A stretch of DNA of 64,000 bases, taken from the NCBI RefSeq assembly GCF_000429965.1, contig NZ_AUCW01000024.1, positions 1 through 64,000 of the forward strand. The letters are read 5' to 3'. This DNA comes from Desulfogranum mediterraneum DSM 13871 (GTDB lineage Bacteria; Desulfobacterota; Desulfobulbia; Desulfobulbales; Desulfobulbaceae). The notes below the pieces were generated by a model. The model was not told where the DNA came from, did no database searches, and was given only the letters and a program-made list of their open reading frames with translations. Position 1 is the first letter of the stretch. Every line of letters starts with the position of its first letter. Below, piece by piece: positions 53,699 through 62,126 of this stretch. A program made the position numbers and the translations under genes.

Positions 53699-53959
53699 TT
53701 ACTTTTGTTTATGACAGAACAGGCAGCGGTACTTGGGCGGATGATCTGCAGGCAGGGGCATCTCACCGTCCTGGGCGTGGCACTGCTCGCACTGTCGTTC
53801 CGCCACCTTCTTTTTCATGGTCAGGAAGGCTCGATGGTCATCGTCATGGGGCAGGGGGGCGGTGGTTTCAGGCGGGGCCAGGTAGAGAAAGAGGAAGATG
53901 CCGCCGCAAACCGCCAGGAAGAGCAGGTTATAGATCAGGGTCAGGTTTTTTTTTTGCAT
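53699..53959 (-). CDS. small dihaem c-type cytochrome
   Basis: 86 residues from ATG 53959. One N-terminal membrane helix (LIYNLLFLAVCGGIFLFLYL) anchors a short periplasmic part with two haem-binding motifs, CEQCH and CLFCH, plus extra His residues (PHDDDH, ADHPP) that may be distal ligands. It resembles the NapB/NrfB-type small dihaem class only loosely. A longer upstream reading lacks a ribosome binding site and is rejected. It lies between the flavoprotein and PSRP genes. Confidence 0.82.
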   Translation of the reverse strand: MQKKNLTLIYNLLFLAVCGGIFLFLYLAPPETTAPLPHDDDHRAFLTMKKKVAERQCEQCHAQDGEMPLPADHPPKYRCLFCHKQK

Positions 53960-54011
53960 AGTCACCGGCTCACTGGCTGAGCTTTCGGGAAAGAGTGGGA
54001 CAGCTGATCCC

Positions 54012-55058
54012 CTAATCTGCCATTTCCAGCATTCGAAAATCAAGCACTTTTATGCGCAGGAGCAGGACCAGGAGGTTCATCAGCAGGCCGCACAGCCGCG
54101 GGGTTCTGCCGGCCCAGGCAATGACCCTGTGGTGGCGGTGCTGTTTGCGGATCATCCGGGTCAGCTCGTCTGCCGGATAGGTTTTATCCAGAATTAAGCG
54201 GGCCACGGCCCTGCCAGAGACGATGGCGGGATAGATCCCCTCGCCGGTGAGGCCCGAAGCCAGGCCTGCGGCCTCTCCCACCAGCCAGCGGTTAGCAAAG
54301 TGGTGGCCCTGGTAGTCGTAGTTGACCAGCCCGGCGCGGAGCTGCTCGGGGGGGATGGTGATCTGCTGTTGCCGGGCCCAGCTGATCAGGTTGGCCTTGA
54401 GCCGGGCCAGCGGCATGGCTGCCCGGTCCACATAGGCCCCGATGGAGAGGGTTCGGCCATGGGGGAAGATCCAGGCATAGCCGTGGCGGAACAGGGCGGG
54501 ATTAAGGTGCCACTCCATCTGCTCCCGTACCAGGGGCAGGTTCGCGTTCAAGCCCACTCCCATTAAACGGCTGCTCAGACCGAGGGAGCGTCGGACCAGG
54601 GAGTTGGCCCCGTCAGCGCCGATCAGTTGGCGAAAGCCGATGGTGCAGGTCTCCTGCTCTCCGGTACGGGCAAGCAGGTGGTCGGCTGCAATGGAGCGTA
54701 CCCTGGTCCCGGCAAGGAGTCGGGCGCCTGCAGCCTCTGCCTCGGCCGCCATCCATTGGCCCAATTCCCGACGGTCGACCGTGGCGATGATGGGCTGATC
54801 AGCACGTACCTGGGCATGTTGCTCCGGGGTGCGGATATGCTGGCAGGGAAAGGCCTGCTGGATCAGCTGTTCAGGTACATGCTGGAGCAGGCCGCTCCAG
54901 GTGATGCCTCCGGCGCAGACCTTGGGGCCGATTTCGGCCTTGCGTTCAAGCAGGAGCACCTCCCTGCCTGCGCGGGCAAGCTCCTGGGCACAGGCAAGTC
55001 CGCCCGGGCCACCGCCAATGATCAGGATGTCGGTCTCTCTGTCCACTGAACCCACCAT
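54012..55058 (-). CDS. geranylgeranyl-reductase-family flavoprotein
   Basis: 348 residues. FAD-binding fold starts DILIIGGGPGGLACAQELAR with LLLERKAEIGPKVCAGGITW, the latter typical of geranylgeranyl reductases (GGR family). QLIGADGANSLVRRSLGL and LVGEAAGLASGLTGEGIYPA complete the FAD site. The C-terminal part is basic and hydrophobic (LLMNLLVLLLRIKVLDF), suggesting membrane contact. Family members saturate isoprenoid chains of lipids or quinones. Next to a membrane cytochrome, a role in reducing menaquinone side chains is possible but unproven. Confidence 0.85.
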   Translation of the reverse strand: MVGSVDRETDILIIGGGPGGLACAQELARAGREVLLLERKAEIGPKVCAGGITWSGLLQHVPEQLIQQAFPCQHIRTPEQHAQVRADQPIIATVDRRELGQWMAAEAEAAGARLLAGTRVRSIAADHLLARTGEQETCTIGFRQLIGADGANSLVRRSLGLSSRLMGVGLNANLPLVREQMEWHLNPALFRHGYAWIFPHGRTLSIGAYVDRAAMPLARLKANLISWARQQQITIPPEQLRAGLVNYDYQGHHFANRWLVGEAAGLASGLTGEGIYPAIVSGRAVARLILDKTYPADELTRMIRKQHRHHRVIAWAGRTPRLCGLLMNLLVLLLRIKVLDFRMLEMAD

Positions 55059-55438
55059 AATCCCTCTAAACGATCTCCATGGTCGCCGGCGAGGTTGATT
55101 AACTACTCGATTATCCTGGCGAAAAAGGTGCCTTTGGCCGCCCCGCTGCGTTCCATGCAGGAGACTTGCCTGCTCTAGCCCGGCTGCTTTCGCCGGGCCA
55201 GGCTGCTGTTCTTGGCCTACTGATAACAGATAGTTCCATACTAAGCATTGCCTTTTTTTTAAAAAATGAGCACTATTTAGCCTGCATCTTCGTCCCTGCT
55301 GAAACCTCAGCTCAGGCAGAGCCTTGAGAACGGGCTCTTTGCCTGTCCCTGCTTGGCCTTGAGGATGTCTTTTTACCCATGACCCGAGACTGAGTGCACC
55401 CCTGGGGACACCCTCTCTTTACCTTAGAGGATACTGCT
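55059..55438. other. divergent region between GGR-like gene and pepN
   Basis: About 380 bases, partly A+T-rich (a run of T and A near 55250). It should carry promoters for both genes, but no clear boxes were identified. No gene is seen. Confidence 0.4.
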
Positions 55439-58096
55439 ATGACTGTGACCAAAAAAGAAATATTTTTAAAGGATTACACATCTCCCCCCTATCTGATCGA
55501 GAGCGTGGAGCTGCGGTTTGAGCTGGAAGAACATCAGACCCGGGTCCATTCCCGGCTCAACTGTAATGCCAACAACAGCCAGGGCTTGCCCCTGGAGCTC
55601 AACGGTGAGGAACTTGAACTCATGGCAGTGACCCTGGATGGGGAAGTTCTGGAGTCAGCGGCATATACCTTTGGAGACGGCCTCTTGACGATCCCCGGGG
55701 TGCCAGCAGGGGCCTTTACCCTGGAGGTGGAAACCCTGATCGATCCGGCCGCCAACACCGCCCTGGAGGGACTCTATCTCTCTTCCGGCAACTACTGCAC
55801 CCAGTGTGAGGCCGAGGGCTTCCGCAGGATCACCTGTTTTCCGGACCGGCCCGATGTGATGGCCGTCTTTACCACCACCGTGATCGCTGACCCCGGCCGT
55901 TGTCCGGTGCTGCTCTCCAACGGTAACCTGGTGGACTCCGGCGAGCTTGCAGACGGCCGTCATTTTGCCACCTGGCACGACCCCTTTAAGAAGCCCTCCT
56001 ACCTCTTTGCCCTGGTAGCCGGCGATCTGGTCTGTCTGGAGGATAGCTTCACCACCATCTCGGGCAGGAAGATCGAGCTGCGAATCTATGTGGAGCCCCG
56101 CAACCAGGAGAAGTGTGACCATGCCATGGCCTCCCTGAAGAAGGCCATGGCCTGGGATGAGGAGGTCTTTGGGCGGGAGTATGACCTGGACACCTACATG
56201 ATCGTGGCAGTGGATGACTTTAACATGGGGGCCATGGAAAATAAGGGGCTCAACGTCTTTAACTCCAAGTATGTGCTGGCCACCCCGGAAACCGCCACCG
56301 ATGCCGACTTCGACGGTATCGAGGGGGTCATTGCCCACGAGTATTTCCACAACTGGACCGGCAACCGGATCACCTGTCGGGACTGGTTTCAGCTCAGCCT
56401 CAAGGAGGGGTTGACCGTATTCAGGGACCAGGAGTTCAGTGCGGACATGAGCTCCAGGGCAGTAAAGCGGATCCAGGATGCCAACATCATCCGCTCTCTC
56501 CAGTTTCGTGAGGATGGCGGGCCCATGGCCCATCCGGTTCGACCTGCCTCCTTTGTGGAGATCAACAACTTTTATACCCTGACCGTCTATAATAAGGGTG
56601 CAGAGGTGATCCGGATGCTGCATACCCTCCTGGGCAGGGAGGGGTTTCGTCGGGGGATGGACCTCTACTTTGAGCGTCACGACGGTCAGGCCGTAACCTG
56701 CGATGATTTTGTCCAGGCCATGGCCGATGCCAATGAGGTTGACTTCCACCAGTTCAAACGCTGGTACAGTCAGGCCGGGACCCCTGTCCTTGAGGTGGTT
56801 CCCTGCTATGAGCCGGATCAGGGGCGCTACACCCTCCGGGTCAGCCAGTCCTGTCCGCCTACCCCTGAAGCCGGGGACAAGGAACCCTTTATAATGCCCC
56901 TGAAGGTAGGGCTGCTGGAGCCCGGCGGCCGGGTGCTCAGCCCGCGGCCGGAGAGCGGCGAGGTCGCGGATGAGAACGGCACGGTGGTGCTGCAACTGAA
57001 GGAGCAGGAACAGGAGTTCCTCTTCAGCGGTCTGGAGGAGGAGCCGGTGGTTTCTTTTCTACGCGGCTTTTCCGCACCGGTACGGGTCAAGCTGGAGCGC
57101 AGCCCCGAGGAGCAGGCCCTGTTGATGGCTGCCGATCCTGACCCCTTTAATCGTTGGGATGCCGGTCAGGAGCTGGGTCTTGGCTGTATCCTGGCCCAGC
57201 TTGAGCGTTACCTGCTGGGAGAGACCATTCAGCTCAACCCCATCCTGAGCCAGGGCATTCGTGCCCTGCTGGAAGACAGCAGCGGTGATCCGGCCCTGCT
57301 CGCCATGGCCATGAATCTGCCCTCCGAGCACTGGATCGGCCAGCAACTGGAACAGATCGATCCGGTGGCCGTTTTCACGGTCAGGCAAGGCTTGCGCTCC
57401 CTGATCGCCCGCCAGCTGGCCGCACCCCTGGAAGAACGCTACCTGAGTCTGGCCGGCAAGGGCGGCTACCGCTACTCGCCCGAGGAGACCGGCCGCAGGT
57501 CGCTGAGGAACAGTTGCCTGGGCTACCTGCTGAGTGTCGACCCAGGGGCGGAGAGCGGCTCTGAGCACCTGGAGCTGGGGATCAGCCAGTACCGGCAGGC
57601 CGATAACATGACCGATCGAATCGCGGCCCTCCAGGGGGTGGTGAACAGCGATCAGGCTGCCGGTGCCGAGCTGCTGGCAGATTTTCATGACCAGTGGCAG
57701 CATGATCCTCTGGTCATGGATAAGTGGCTGATGATCCAGGCCTGCTGCACCCTGCCCGGAACCCTGGAGCGGGTCCGGGAGCTGCTCGACCATCCGGTCT
57801 TCAGCCTCAAGAATCCCAACAAGGTCCGCTCACTGATCGGGGCCTTCTGCAGCATGAATCATGCCCAGTTCCATGGTGGTGATGGTCGGGGCTACGCCTT
57901 TTTGGGCGAGATGGTGCGCAGGTTGGATGCCATGAATCCCCAGATCGCCTCCAGGCTGGCCACTCCCCTGACCCAGTGGCGGCGCTATGATCAGGGGCGG
58001 CAGCAGCTGATGGAAGCACAGCTGCGGGGGCTGCAGCAGGAGGCCTCCCTGTCCGGCGATCTCCGGGAGATTGTCGAACGGTCCCTTAAGCTCTAA
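55439..58096 (+). CDS. pepN: aminopeptidase N (M1 family, E. coli PepN type)
   Basis: 885 residues from ATG 55439, which has agagg upstream; a reading from 55394 adds 15 residues that lack family character. Zinc metallopeptidase removing N-terminal residues. The substrate-anchoring motif VDDFNMGAMENKGLNVFNSK (about 258-277) precedes the catalytic VIAHEYFHNWTGNR (HExxH at about 300) and the third ligand Glu in LKEGLTVFRDQEFS. The C-terminal helical domain of about 350 residues is present. Cytoplasmic; no signal peptide. The acyltransferase gene follows 15 bases later. Confidence 0.96.
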   Translation: MTVTKKEIFLKDYTSPPYLIESVELRFELEEHQTRVHSRLNCNANNSQGLPLELNGEELELMAVTLDGEVLESAAYTFGDGLLTIPGVPAGAFTLEVETLIDPAANTALEGLYLSSGNYCTQCEAEGFRRITCFPDRPDVMAVFTTTVIADPGRCPVLLSNGNLVDSGELADGRHFATWHDPFKKPSYLFALVAGDLVCLEDSFTTISGRKIELRIYVEPRNQEKCDHAMASLKKAMAWDEEVFGREYDLDTYMIVAVDDFNMGAMENKGLNVFNSKYVLATPETATDADFDGIEGVIAHEYFHNWTGNRITCRDWFQLSLKEGLTVFRDQEFSADMSSRAVKRIQDANIIRSLQFREDGGPMAHPVRPASFVEINNFYTLTVYNKGAEVIRMLHTLLGREGFRRGMDLYFERHDGQAVTCDDFVQAMADANEVDFHQFKRWYSQAGTPVLEVVPCYEPDQGRYTLRVSQSCPPTPEAGDKEPFIMPLKVGLLEPGGRVLSPRPESGEVADENGTVVLQLKEQEQEFLFSGLEEEPVVSFLRGFSAPVRVKLERSPEEQALLMAADPDPFNRWDAGQELGLGCILAQLERYLLGETIQLNPILSQGIRALLEDSSGDPALLAMAMNLPSEHWIGQQLEQIDPVAVFTVRQGLRSLIARQLAAPLEERYLSLAGKGGYRYSPEETGRRSLRNSCLGYLLSVDPGAESGSEHLELGISQYRQADNMTDRIAALQGVVNSDQAAGAELLADFHDQWQHDPLVMDKWLMIQACCTLPGTLERVRELLDHPVFSLKNPNKVRSLIGAFCSMNHAQFHGGDGRGYAFLGEMVRRLDAMNPQIASRLATPLTQWRRYDQGRQQLMEAQLRGLQQEASLSGDLREIVERSLKL

Positions 58097-58111
58097 CAGC
58101 GGTTTTTTCCC

Positions 58112-58768
58112 ATGGCTCAACCTATGACCACCCTCAGCCGGCTCCAACTGGACCGGGCCCTGGCCATGGCGGTGCGGCGTCCCCACCGGCATCTCCAGGC
58201 CGGTGCGTTGCTGTTCGTGCCCGAGGTTTTCACCACCCCCGGACGAGAGACCAACGTGATGATCAGTCGCTTTGCCCTGCTGGACTGTACCGGTTCCATC
58301 GAGATCGGGCCCTGGGCCAATATCGGGGCCCGAGCCAGGATTTATACCCATGACCATCTCCATCTGGGCCGGGATCCCCTGCTCCTGGTGGAGGAGGAAC
58401 ACGGGGTGCTCTGGCAGGATAAACGGATCGGTGCTGATGTCTGGATCCATGACGGTGCCATGGTCCTCTACCAGGTCACCGTTATCCCGGAGGGAGTGGT
58501 CGTGGGGGCGGGATCGGTGTTGACCAAAAACCCTGGTCCCTGGGAGATCTGGGCCGGCAATCCGGCCAGAAAGATTGGTGAGCGGAGGCCCGTTGACAGG
58601 GCTGAGTTGGCGACCCGGCTGCAGGCACCCCGCTTCCGCCTGGGAGATTCGTCGGCCAGGGGCGGGAAGCCGTCCGTGGTCCGTGGGCCGGAGCCGTGTT
58701 CCGGAGATTCAGATTGGAGCGGCAAGACCACTGCCCGCAGTGAAGGCCGTCAGGAGGGTTTGAGATGA
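58112..58768 (+). CDS. hexapeptide-repeat acyltransferase
   Basis: 218 residues. A left-handed beta-helix part (about 55-165) has hexapeptide-like turns (IEIGPWANIGARARIYTHDH, IGADVWIHDGAMVLYQVTVI, EGVVVGAGSVLTKNPGPWEI, AGNPARKIGER), the usual fold of O- and N-acetyltransferases. The His in YTHDHLHLG is the likely catalytic residue. The last 50 residues are Arg/Gly-rich and have no clear fold. Its stop overlaps the start of the RAD55-XRE-cupin gene (ATGA), so the two are coupled. Substrate unknown. Confidence 0.82.
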   Translation: MAQPMTTLSRLQLDRALAMAVRRPHRHLQAGALLFVPEVFTTPGRETNVMISRFALLDCTGSIEIGPWANIGARARIYTHDHLHLGRDPLLLVEEEHGVLWQDKRIGADVWIHDGAMVLYQVTVIPEGVVVGAGSVLTKNPGPWEIWAGNPARKIGERRPVDRAELATRLQAPRFRLGDSSARGGKPSVVRGPEPCSGDSDWSGKTTARSEGRQEGLR

Positions 58769-60063
58769 GCAGTCAGCAGAGTAGTGGTAACAGAGAGCTG
58801 GATAGCCTCCTGGGGGGGCTGCGGACCGGCGACAACGTGGTCTGGCACGATGAGGTGGGCAGTCTGGCCCTGGACTTTTTTTTCAACTTCCTCCAGGCCT
58901 CCTTTGCAGAGAAGGCCCACGTGGTCTATGTCAGCTTTGACCGTTCTCCTAAAAATCTGCTCACCACCCTTGGGAGTCTGGCCGATAACCCGCTGTTGAC
59001 CATCCTGGATTGTTTTACCCATGGCAAGGGCGGCGGCAGCGAGCTGTTTTTGAAGTTTTATGAGCAGGCGCGGGATCCGGAACACGCCCGGATCATCCCG
59101 GTGAAAAAGCCGGAACAGGCCGAATCCCTGGCTGACACCCTGGGAACGGTCTACTCCATGTGCGGCGGCACGGTGAATTACCTCTTTGAGTCCCTCACCG
59201 GGATGCAGGATCTCTGGGGGGGGGAAGAGCAGGTGCTTCGATTTTACACCCGCACCTGCCCCAGGCTCTATGAGCTCAACACCATCGCCTACTGGGTGCT
59301 GGAACACAATGCCCACAGCCGCAGGCTACGTTCCGGGATCAGTCAGATCGCCCAGGTGGTGCTGGAGCTGAGCGTCAAACGGGGACATACCTTCTTAACC
59401 ATCACCAAGGCAGAGGGGCGTGAGCCCCAGGGGTTGAACACGGCCCATGCTTACTGGCTCGACCAGGGTCAGGCGGTGTTCGGCAACCAGAGCCGCCAGT
59501 TCGGCGGCAAGCGTGACCTGGGGGGGCGGATCAAGACCCAGCGACTCAGGCGGGGGCTTGCCCAGACTGCCCTGGCCAAACAGGTGGGGGTGACCCCCAG
59601 CACCATCTCCCAGGTGGAGAGCGGCCAGATCTACCCCTCAATCCCGGCCCTGCTCAAGATTGCCGAGCTGCTGGGGGTGGAGATGGCCACCCTCTTTGCC
59701 ACGGACCGTGACCTGGATGAGCGGATCCTCTTTCCGCCGGATGCAACCAGGGAGGTCAACTTCCCCGGCATGGGCAGCAGTGAGATCACCATCAGAGAGT
59801 ATCTGCCCTGGAGTGGGGAGGCAGGGTTCCAGGCCTTTATGGTGGAGTTTGCCCCGGGTGGTGCCCTCAAGTCCCACTTTCTCCGCCACAAGGGTGATGA
59901 GTTCGGCTTCCTCCTCAACGGAAAGCTGGCTCTGGAGGTCAATGGCCTGGAGAAGGAGGTGGCTGCAGGAACCCTGATCAACCTGAGCGAGCACATGGCG
60001 ACAGGCTGGAAAAACCCTTCCACGGCAAACGTGCAGTTGCTCTGGATCATCGTCAACGGTTGA
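58765..60063 (+). CDS. RAD55/KaiC-like ATPase domain fused to XRE HTH and cupin
   Basis: 432 residues. Residues 1-245 resemble RecA/RAD55-type domains (ELDSLLGGLRTGDNVVWHDE, AHVVYVSFDRSPKNLL), but the Walker A glycine-lysine motif is missing: the loop reads VVWHDEVGSLALDF, so ATP hydrolysis is doubtful. Residues 250-310 are an XRE helix-turn-helix (RIKTQRLRRGLAQTALAKQV, TPSTISQVESGQIYPSIPAL). Residues 340-430 are a cupin (VEFAPGGALKSHFLRHKGDE, EVAAGTLINLSEHMATGW). XRE-cupin pairs are common regulators; the N-terminal domain is not. It is coupled to the acyltransferase. The glutamate synthase gene is convergent with it. Confidence 0.8.
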   Translation: MSSQQSSGNRELDSLLGGLRTGDNVVWHDEVGSLALDFFFNFLQASFAEKAHVVYVSFDRSPKNLLTTLGSLADNPLLTILDCFTHGKGGGSELFLKFYEQARDPEHARIIPVKKPEQAESLADTLGTVYSMCGGTVNYLFESLTGMQDLWGGEEQVLRFYTRTCPRLYELNTIAYWVLEHNAHSRRLRSGISQIAQVVLELSVKRGHTFLTITKAEGREPQGLNTAHAYWLDQGQAVFGNQSRQFGGKRDLGGRIKTQRLRRGLAQTALAKQVGVTPSTISQVESGQIYPSIPALLKIAELLGVEMATLFATDRDLDERILFPPDATREVNFPGMGSSEITIREYLPWSGEAGFQAFMVEFAPGGALKSHFLRHKGDEFGFLLNGKLALEVNGLEKEVAAGTLINLSEHMATGWKNPSTANVQLLWIIVNG

Positions 60064-60093
60064 CCCTGCAGCCGCACGCTGACGGCTGCAGGG
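60064..60093. terminator. bidirectional hairpin between convergent genes
   Basis: Perfect arms ccctgcagccg (60064-60074) and cggctgcaggg (60083-60093) start directly after the stop of the RAD55-XRE-cupin gene and lie 20 bases from the end of the convergent glutamate synthase. No T-run. Confidence 0.6.
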
Positions 60094-60113
60094 GGTATAG
60101 CGCTTCCGGTCTG

Positions 60114-61751
60114 TTAACCTGCGCAGAGGATCTTTTTGGCAGATTCGTTGTTGACCTCGGTCATGTAGGGGATGCCGGTTTCCATGGCTGTTTCCCGGTT
60201 ACCGGAGATGATGTCGTCGCGGGTAATCTCGTTGAGATTGAACTTACGGGCCCCTGCCAGCAACTGCTGGAGGCCGCAGCTCAGTTTGTCGGCCATGGTC
60301 CAGAAGGCGATGGCGCCATAGGGGATGTTGGCCATCTCCTCCTTGCCCACCATCTTCTCCACATCATAGTAGCAGGCAAAGATCTCTTCAGCTGTGGAGC
60401 CGATCTTGGTGACCGTACTGGGCAGCTTGTCCCAGTTACCGTTGACCGCCTCCCTCCGCTCCGGTCGGAGCACGCCCTCGATGTTGGAACCCAGAAATCC
60501 GGGTACCATGATGCCCCGTCCCATACAGATCAACTTGGTGTAGGGTGCGCCCATGGCCAGACCCTTGAAGATGGAGTCTTCAAAGGAGAAGCCGCCGGCA
60601 AAGGAGAGGTCGACCACCTTCCTGCCACGGGCTGCAAGGAGGGAGGCATACTCGTAGGCTTTGGCGTGGAGGTTGACCGAGGGAATGCCCCAGCTCTGCA
60701 TCATGTTCCAGGGGCTCATCCCGGTGCCGCCGCCGGATCCGTCGATGGTGAGCAGGTCCAGGCCCGCGTCGGTGGCAAACTTGATGGCCATGGCCAGCTC
60801 TTCCATGCCATAGGAACCGGTCTTCAGGGAGATGCGCTCAAATCCCAGGCTGCGCAGGTAGTCGACACTCTTCATGAAGTCTTCCTGGACATCAAAGACC
60901 GTGGAGAGGTTGGTGGCGCCCAGGCGGGAGTGACGGGCAAAGGCGCGGATGGCGCCGGAGTTGTAGGCTTCCTGGACCTCAGGCAGTTCAGGGTTGGGGT
61001 CCACCACATAGCCACGCTTCTTCAGGAACAGGGCATAATCCAGGCTGGTGACCTGGATCTCGCCGCCGATATCCTTGGCGCCCTGGCCCCACTTCAGCTC
61101 GATGATACAGCTGTTGCCGTATTTTTCAGCCACATACTCTGCCACCCCGTTACGGGTATCTTCGACATTGAGCTGGACAATGATGGCTCCGTAGCCGTTG
61201 TAGTAGCGCTGGTAGGTGGCGATCCTGCGGTCGAGCTCCGGGGCCTTGGTGATTCTGCCCTTGGACATCTCCGACTGCTTGTCGACCCCGACCACGTTCT
61301 CGCCGACCACCACAGGTACACCAACCAGGGAGCAGCCGATGGCAAAGGAATCCCAGTATTTGGCGGCGATAAAGGTGGAGCCCAGGGCCCCGGTCATCAG
61401 GGGAATACGGCACTTGGTCTTGACCTTGTTGCCGAACTCGGTGCTCAGGTCGACATTGGGGAAGATACAGTCATCGGGATTGCTGGAGAGGTTGCCCAGG
61501 CCGCAGGAGCCATAGGCATGTCCCTGGATACGCAGGGAGTTGTAGGAGACGCCTACATGGGTGGTGTTGTTCGCACCGGCGGTGACCGTACCGAAATCTC
61601 TGGGATAGAGCAGCTTTCTGCCCACCATGCCTGAGAGCCAGGTCTCACACTTGCCTTTGCAGTCGGCGCGGCAGAGGGTGCAGAGTCCTGACTCTGCGGC
61701 GTTTCCGCGGTTAACGGTACCAAGAACATCGTTTGATTTGGCAAAGCGCAT
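60114..61751 (-). CDS. FMN-dependent glutamate synthase-family protein (archaeal-type)
   Basis: 545 residues from ATG 61751, which has aggagg eight bases upstream. It carries the FMN-binding TIM-barrel of glutamate synthase (LDLLTIDGSGGGTGMSPWNM, MGAPYTKLICMGRGIMVPGF) but no amidotransferase domain. Cys-rich N-terminal sequence (GLCTLCRADCKGKCETWLSG) may bind iron-sulfur. The usual large-subunit glutaminase is absent, so ammonia or a separate glutaminase would supply nitrogen, or the substrate differs. The transcript has a 180-base leader with a terminator-like hairpin, and a GAF-ANTAR gene is directly upstream. Confidence 0.85.
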   Translation of the reverse strand: MRFAKSNDVLGTVNRGNAAESGLCTLCRADCKGKCETWLSGMVGRKLLYPRDFGTVTAGANNTTHVGVSYNSLRIQGHAYGSCGLGNLSSNPDDCIFPNVDLSTEFGNKVKTKCRIPLMTGALGSTFIAAKYWDSFAIGCSLVGVPVVVGENVVGVDKQSEMSKGRITKAPELDRRIATYQRYYNGYGAIIVQLNVEDTRNGVAEYVAEKYGNSCIIELKWGQGAKDIGGEIQVTSLDYALFLKKRGYVVDPNPELPEVQEAYNSGAIRAFARHSRLGATNLSTVFDVQEDFMKSVDYLRSLGFERISLKTGSYGMEELAMAIKFATDAGLDLLTIDGSGGGTGMSPWNMMQSWGIPSVNLHAKAYEYASLLAARGRKVVDLSFAGGFSFEDSIFKGLAMGAPYTKLICMGRGIMVPGFLGSNIEGVLRPERREAVNGNWDKLPSTVTKIGSTAEEIFACYYDVEKMVGKEEMANIPYGAIAFWTMADKLSCGLQQLLAGARKFNLNEITRDDIISGNRETAMETGIPYMTEVNNESAKKILCAG

Positions 61752-61816
61752 TTTTTCATCCTCCTGAAAAATCACTGATCTGGGCTGATGCCTGGATCCG
61801 GAGCGTCGGAGGGTTG

Positions 61817-61903
61817 AAAAAAAACAATGGTCTCCCATACCCTTATCCGGATCGAGACACCATCGTCGTTTAAGCTCACATGGAGGTGGCACGCCATTGT
61901 GCC
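61817..61903 (-). promoter_or_regulatory. putative attenuator: hexaloop hairpin plus intrinsic-terminator-like hairpin in the glutamate synthase leader
   Basis: Read on the minus strand, a hairpin ggcac/gtgcc with hexaloop aatggc (61888-61903) has A at loop position 1 and G at position 4, the pattern known for ANTAR targets. Then an imperfect stem (61827-61863: gtctc/gagac with atg/cat flanks) is followed by tg and eight T residues (61817-61824). The arrangement resembles an ANTAR-controlled antiterminator. A second clear hexaloop hairpin, expected in known ANTAR targets, is not convincing here; aagggt within the terminator loop is the best candidate. Confidence 0.5.
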
Positions 61904-61935
61904 GGGGTCATGTTAGCTGCATTTAAAAAGTGCTT

Positions 61936-61965
61936 CTATTATTAGCTAAATTGAAACTTTGTCAA
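61936..61965 (-). promoter_or_regulatory. promoter of the glutamate synthase gene
   Basis: On the minus strand TTGACA (61960-61965) and TAATAG (61936-61941) with an 18-base spacer (or ATAATA at 17). It places the transcript start about 175-180 bases before the start codon. Confidence 0.6.
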
Positions 61966-62126
61966 GGTTTTTTTGATGGGAGCGGTGCCTGCTGACGCTA
62001 CTTCAGGCAGATAGGGATCCGGGTTGCAAAAAGAGCAGGGCCAGGCTGGTTCCCGGGAAGGGGATATTTTGCGGCAGGCCTTCCCGGAGGGGGCGGCGGT
62101 GATCAGCTCCGGAGTGTGGCCCTGAG

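Noticed and set aside
60060-61634. Long open frame of 524 codons opposite the glutamate synthase gene
   Set aside because: It is the complementary shadow of a clear FMN glutamate synthase and has no family motif or ribosome binding site.
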